Positions 62,615 through 64,000 of a stretch of 64,000 nt of DNA are shown piece by piece. Under the pieces are notes generated by a model. The model was given only the letters and a program-made list of their open reading frames with translations. It was not told the origin of the DNA and searched no databases. The stretch is from Flammeovirgaceae bacterium UBA7330. Its GTDB lineage: Bacteria; Bacteroidota; Bacteroidia; Cytophagales; Cyclobacteriaceae. Within the stretch, counting starts at the first letter, position 1. Each line of letters begins with the position of its first letter. The stretch spans positions 268,297-332,296 of the forward strand of contig DKPQ01000014.1 of assembly GCA_002471275.1 (NCBI GenBank). Direction: 5' to 3'. Made by a program: the position numbers and the translations under genes.

Positions 62615-62645
62615 TTCGGTAAGTTAAAGACATCTATTAATTTTG
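62615..62645 (+). promoter_or_regulatory. Promoter of clpS-recR
   Basis: TTCG (62615-62618), 19 bases, then TAATTTTG (62638-62645). This matches the Bacteroidota promoter layout except one base in the -33 box. The -7 box ends only four bases before the clpS ATG, so transcription should begin at or beside the start codon, giving a leaderless message. Confidence 0.65.
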
Positions 62646-62649
62646 CACT

Positions 62650-62943
62650 ATGGGATTTGATCTAGATTTTGAAACTGAACTAGAAGAACTCGTAGAAGTT
62701 GCCGAAGAAGTAGACGAAGGTAGGGTCAATGATCTGGTTGTGTACAACGATGATTTCAACACCTTTGATCATGTGATCAATACCCTCATCAAAGTCTGTA
62801 AGCACAATGCTACGCAGGCGGAGCAATGCACCTACATCATTCATTTCAAAGGAAAATGTGCAGTCAAGAAAGGCACTTTCAAGGAGCTGAAGCCTATGCG
62901 TGAAGGAATTTGCGAAGCAGGGATCAAGGCTACCATAGAATGA
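62650..62943 (+). CDS. clpS: ATP-dependent Clp protease adaptor ClpS
   Basis: Brings N-end-rule substrates to ClpAP or ClpCP. The core [20 protein letters not shown] with the conserved N-D-D pair, the [17 protein letters not shown] block and the following helix are typical; the first 30 residues are an acidic flexible tail. The 97-residue length is normal. The start lies four bases after a promoter -7 box. recR follows after a single base, so both are cotranscribed. Confidence 0.94.
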   Translation: MGFDLDFETELEELVEVAEEVDEGRVNDLVVYNDDFNTFDHVINTLIKVCKHNATQAEQCTYIIHFKGKCAVKKGTFKELKPMREGICEAGIKATIE

Positions 62944-62944
62944 T

Positions 62945-63550
62945 ATGGAATATCCATCCAAGCTGGTAGAGAAGGCCGTAGAGGAGATAGCAAAGCTTCC
63001 GGGTATTGGAAAAAAAACTGCATTAAGACTGGTTCTTCATATTTTGAATAGACCTGAAGCGGATACCACTTCCTTATCGGAAGCGCTGGTAGACTTACGC
63101 CACAACATCAAGTATTGTAATACCTGTCACATCATTGGTGATACGGATGAGTGTACCTGTATGACCATGAATCGGGACACCTCAATCATCTGCGTGGTAG
63201 AAGGAACTACAGATGCTATGGCTATCCGCAATACCGGACAATACAATGGCCTGTACCACGTGCTGGGCGGAAGGATTTCACCTATGGACGGTATTGGCCC
63301 GGATAACATCCGCATCAACTCTCTCATCGATAGGATCAAAAACAATTCGGAGATCAAAGAAATAATTCTGGCATTAAGCGGGACTATGGAGGGCGATACA
63401 ACTGCCTTTTATATCACCAAACTTCTCAAAGACCTTGATGTAAAGGTTACCAGCATTGCCAGGGGTATCCCTGTAGGCGGTGAGCTGGAGTATGCCGATG
63501 AGATTACCCTCGGAAGAAGTATTCTGACCCGGACTTTGTTTGAGTCTTAG
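62945..63550 (+). CDS. recR: Recombination protein RecR
   Basis: Works with RecF and RecO to load RecA at gaps. The helix-hairpin-helix is in [18 protein letters not shown], the four-cysteine zinc finger is [15 protein letters not shown], and the Toprim domain starts [13 protein letters not shown] and continues [19 protein letters not shown]. The 201 residues are complete. It is the second gene of a clpS-recR unit, and its stop is six bases before a non-coding inverted-repeat element. Confidence 0.96.
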   Translation: MEYPSKLVEKAVEEIAKLPGIGKKTALRLVLHILNRPEADTTSLSEALVDLRHNIKYCNTCHIIGDTDECTCMTMNRDTSIICVVEGTTDAMAIRNTGQYNGLYHVLGGRISPMDGIGPDNIRINSLIDRIKNNSEIKEIILALSGTMEGDTTAFYITKLLKDLDVKVTSIARGIPVGGELEYADEITLGRSILTRTLFES

Positions 63551-63556
63551 CCAGCC

Positions 63557-63662
63557 TAGACAACAAAAGTTTAAGCTCACCTTAAATGGTTTGAGAAAAC
63601 CTAATCTTTCTATATCATCTAAAATCGTCAATATTTAGGTCTTGCTAAACTTTTGTAGTCTA
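63557..63662. repeat. 106-bp element with inverted ends, copy 1
   Basis: The left end TAGACAACAAAAGTTTA is mirrored at the right end (TAAACTTTTGTAGTCTA), one mismatch in 17 bases, and the CCTTAAA / TTTAGG inner words are also inverted. It has no coding content. A second, related element lies at 63806-63908. Together they fill the 410-base region between recR and the next gene. It may be a miniature inverted-repeat element or a paired regulatory RNA structure. Confidence 0.65.
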
Positions 63663-63805
63663 GCGGGAATCCCACTCAAAGTTCTCCTCAGCTTTCAAAA
63701 AAGATCTTTTGACGATTGATACCTCGATTGTAGATGTGTTATACGTTGCCGGATGATAATCTCAAAATCGACTATTAATCCTTTAGATATAATGAATCAG
63801 CGTTC

Positions 63806-63908
63806 AGCACACAAAAGTTTGAGTTACCTTAAACTAATTAAACAATCTAATTAATTTTAATATCGAAATTCTTCAATATTTAGGCTTCGTTAAAACTTTT
63901 GTTGTCTA
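63806..63908. repeat. 103-bp element with inverted ends, copy 2
   Basis: The left end is ACACAAAAGTTTGAGTTACC and the right end, read on the minus strand, TAGACAACAAAAGTTTTAAC. It shares ACAAAAGTTT at both ends with copy 1 and the inner TCAATATTTAGG block. The region between the two elements (63663-63805) holds nothing recognisable apart from the palindrome AAAAGATCTTTT. Diverged sequence suggests old copies. Confidence 0.62.
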
Positions 63909-63960
63909 CCAGTTCAGGTATATTAGCTATCCAGTTCATCCAGAAAACAACCCAAACCCT

Positions 63961-64000
63961 ATGAAAGCTATTATCAGTATCCTCTTTCTTTCCATCCTGT
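63961..64000 (+). CDS. Start of a secreted protein gene (cut by window edge)
   Basis: The ATG at 63961 opens a frame reading MKAIISILFLSIL to the end of the window. This is a short basic start followed by a hydrophobic core, as in a signal peptide. Only 13 codons are visible, so no function can be given. No clear TAnnTTTG element precedes it. Confidence 0.5.
   Translation, partial: MKAIISILFLSIL

Noticed and set aside
1..64000. CRISPR arrays, prophage, complete insertion sequences, rRNA operons
   Set aside because: No regularly spaced direct repeats, no phage structural or integrase genes, no transposase, and no rRNA sequence were found.

Overview
The window looks like chromosomal DNA from a member of the Bacteroidota, most likely a marine Cytophagales bacterium. 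Four things point there. Promoters carry the TAnnTTTG -7 element with a TTTG-like -33 element. Gene starts lack strong Shine-Dalgarno sites. A 1912-residue secreted PKD protein ends in a type IX secretion (Por) sorting domain. Family choices such as DUF2911, DUF4212 and an NtrC-type regulator/kinase pair also fit. No genus is claimed. I saw no rRNA, CRISPR array, complete insertion sequence or prophage.

Layout. 1-1.3 kb: a tRNA-Tyr/Gly/Thr-tuf operon on the minus strand, cut by the left edge. 1.4-5.4 kb: housekeeping genes (a biotin carrier protein, pyrH, frr; nadD, gmk, an anti-sigma factor and an ECF sigma factor). 5.6-10.8 kb: a first envelope-glycan cluster (sulfotransferase, GT4, WaaE-like GT2, GT9 heptosyltransferase, methyltransferase, GT2). 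10.9-19.2 kb: pirin, DUF2911, ahcY, birA, rsfS, ftsH, lpxH and a secreted beta-propeller-like protein. 19.4-28 kb: a TetR regulator with a 17-bp palindromic operator, an ABC exporter with a degenerate nucleotide-binding domain, HlyD, TolC, then an NtrC-type regulator and its kinase. 28-32 kb: a MurG-like glycosyltransferase coupled to an unassigned kinase-like protein, a free-standing IF2_N-domain protein, a PRPP-binding protein and an Lrp/AsnC regulator.

32-37.8 kb is the giant PKD/T9SS protein, which has an internal duplication of about 380 residues. 37.9-51.2 kb is a second, visibly AT-rich polysaccharide cluster: five GT4-type enzymes or relatives, a GT2, a GT61, a second sulfotransferase, an acyltransferase, an MsbA-like ABC flippase and a polymerase-like membrane protein. 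A VapBC toxin-antitoxin pair is spliced into it and shares overlapping start/stop codons with a glycosyltransferase. A 120-bp inverted-repeat element lies just upstream. 51-57.4 kb is a minus-strand acetate-type metabolic block (MFS permease, Gfo/Idh oxidoreductase, acs, an acetate-symporter-like permease and its small DUF4212 partner). 57.5-63.5 kb holds ZIP, apbE, ruvB, an alkyltransferase-like protein, a sodium:solute symporter, clpS and recR. The window ends in a non-coding region with two related elements of about 105 bp bounded by inverted repeats, then the first 40 bases of a secreted protein gene.

How the genes work together. The two glycan clusters, with lpxH and the giant surface protein, suggest a decorated, probably sulfated cell surface. 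The 19-28 kb block reads as a regulated export system under both a local TetR repressor and a sigma-54 two-component system. The best candidates for something undescribed are the degenerate-ATPase exporter block, the coupled MurG-like/kinase-like gene pair, and the small inverted-repeat elements.
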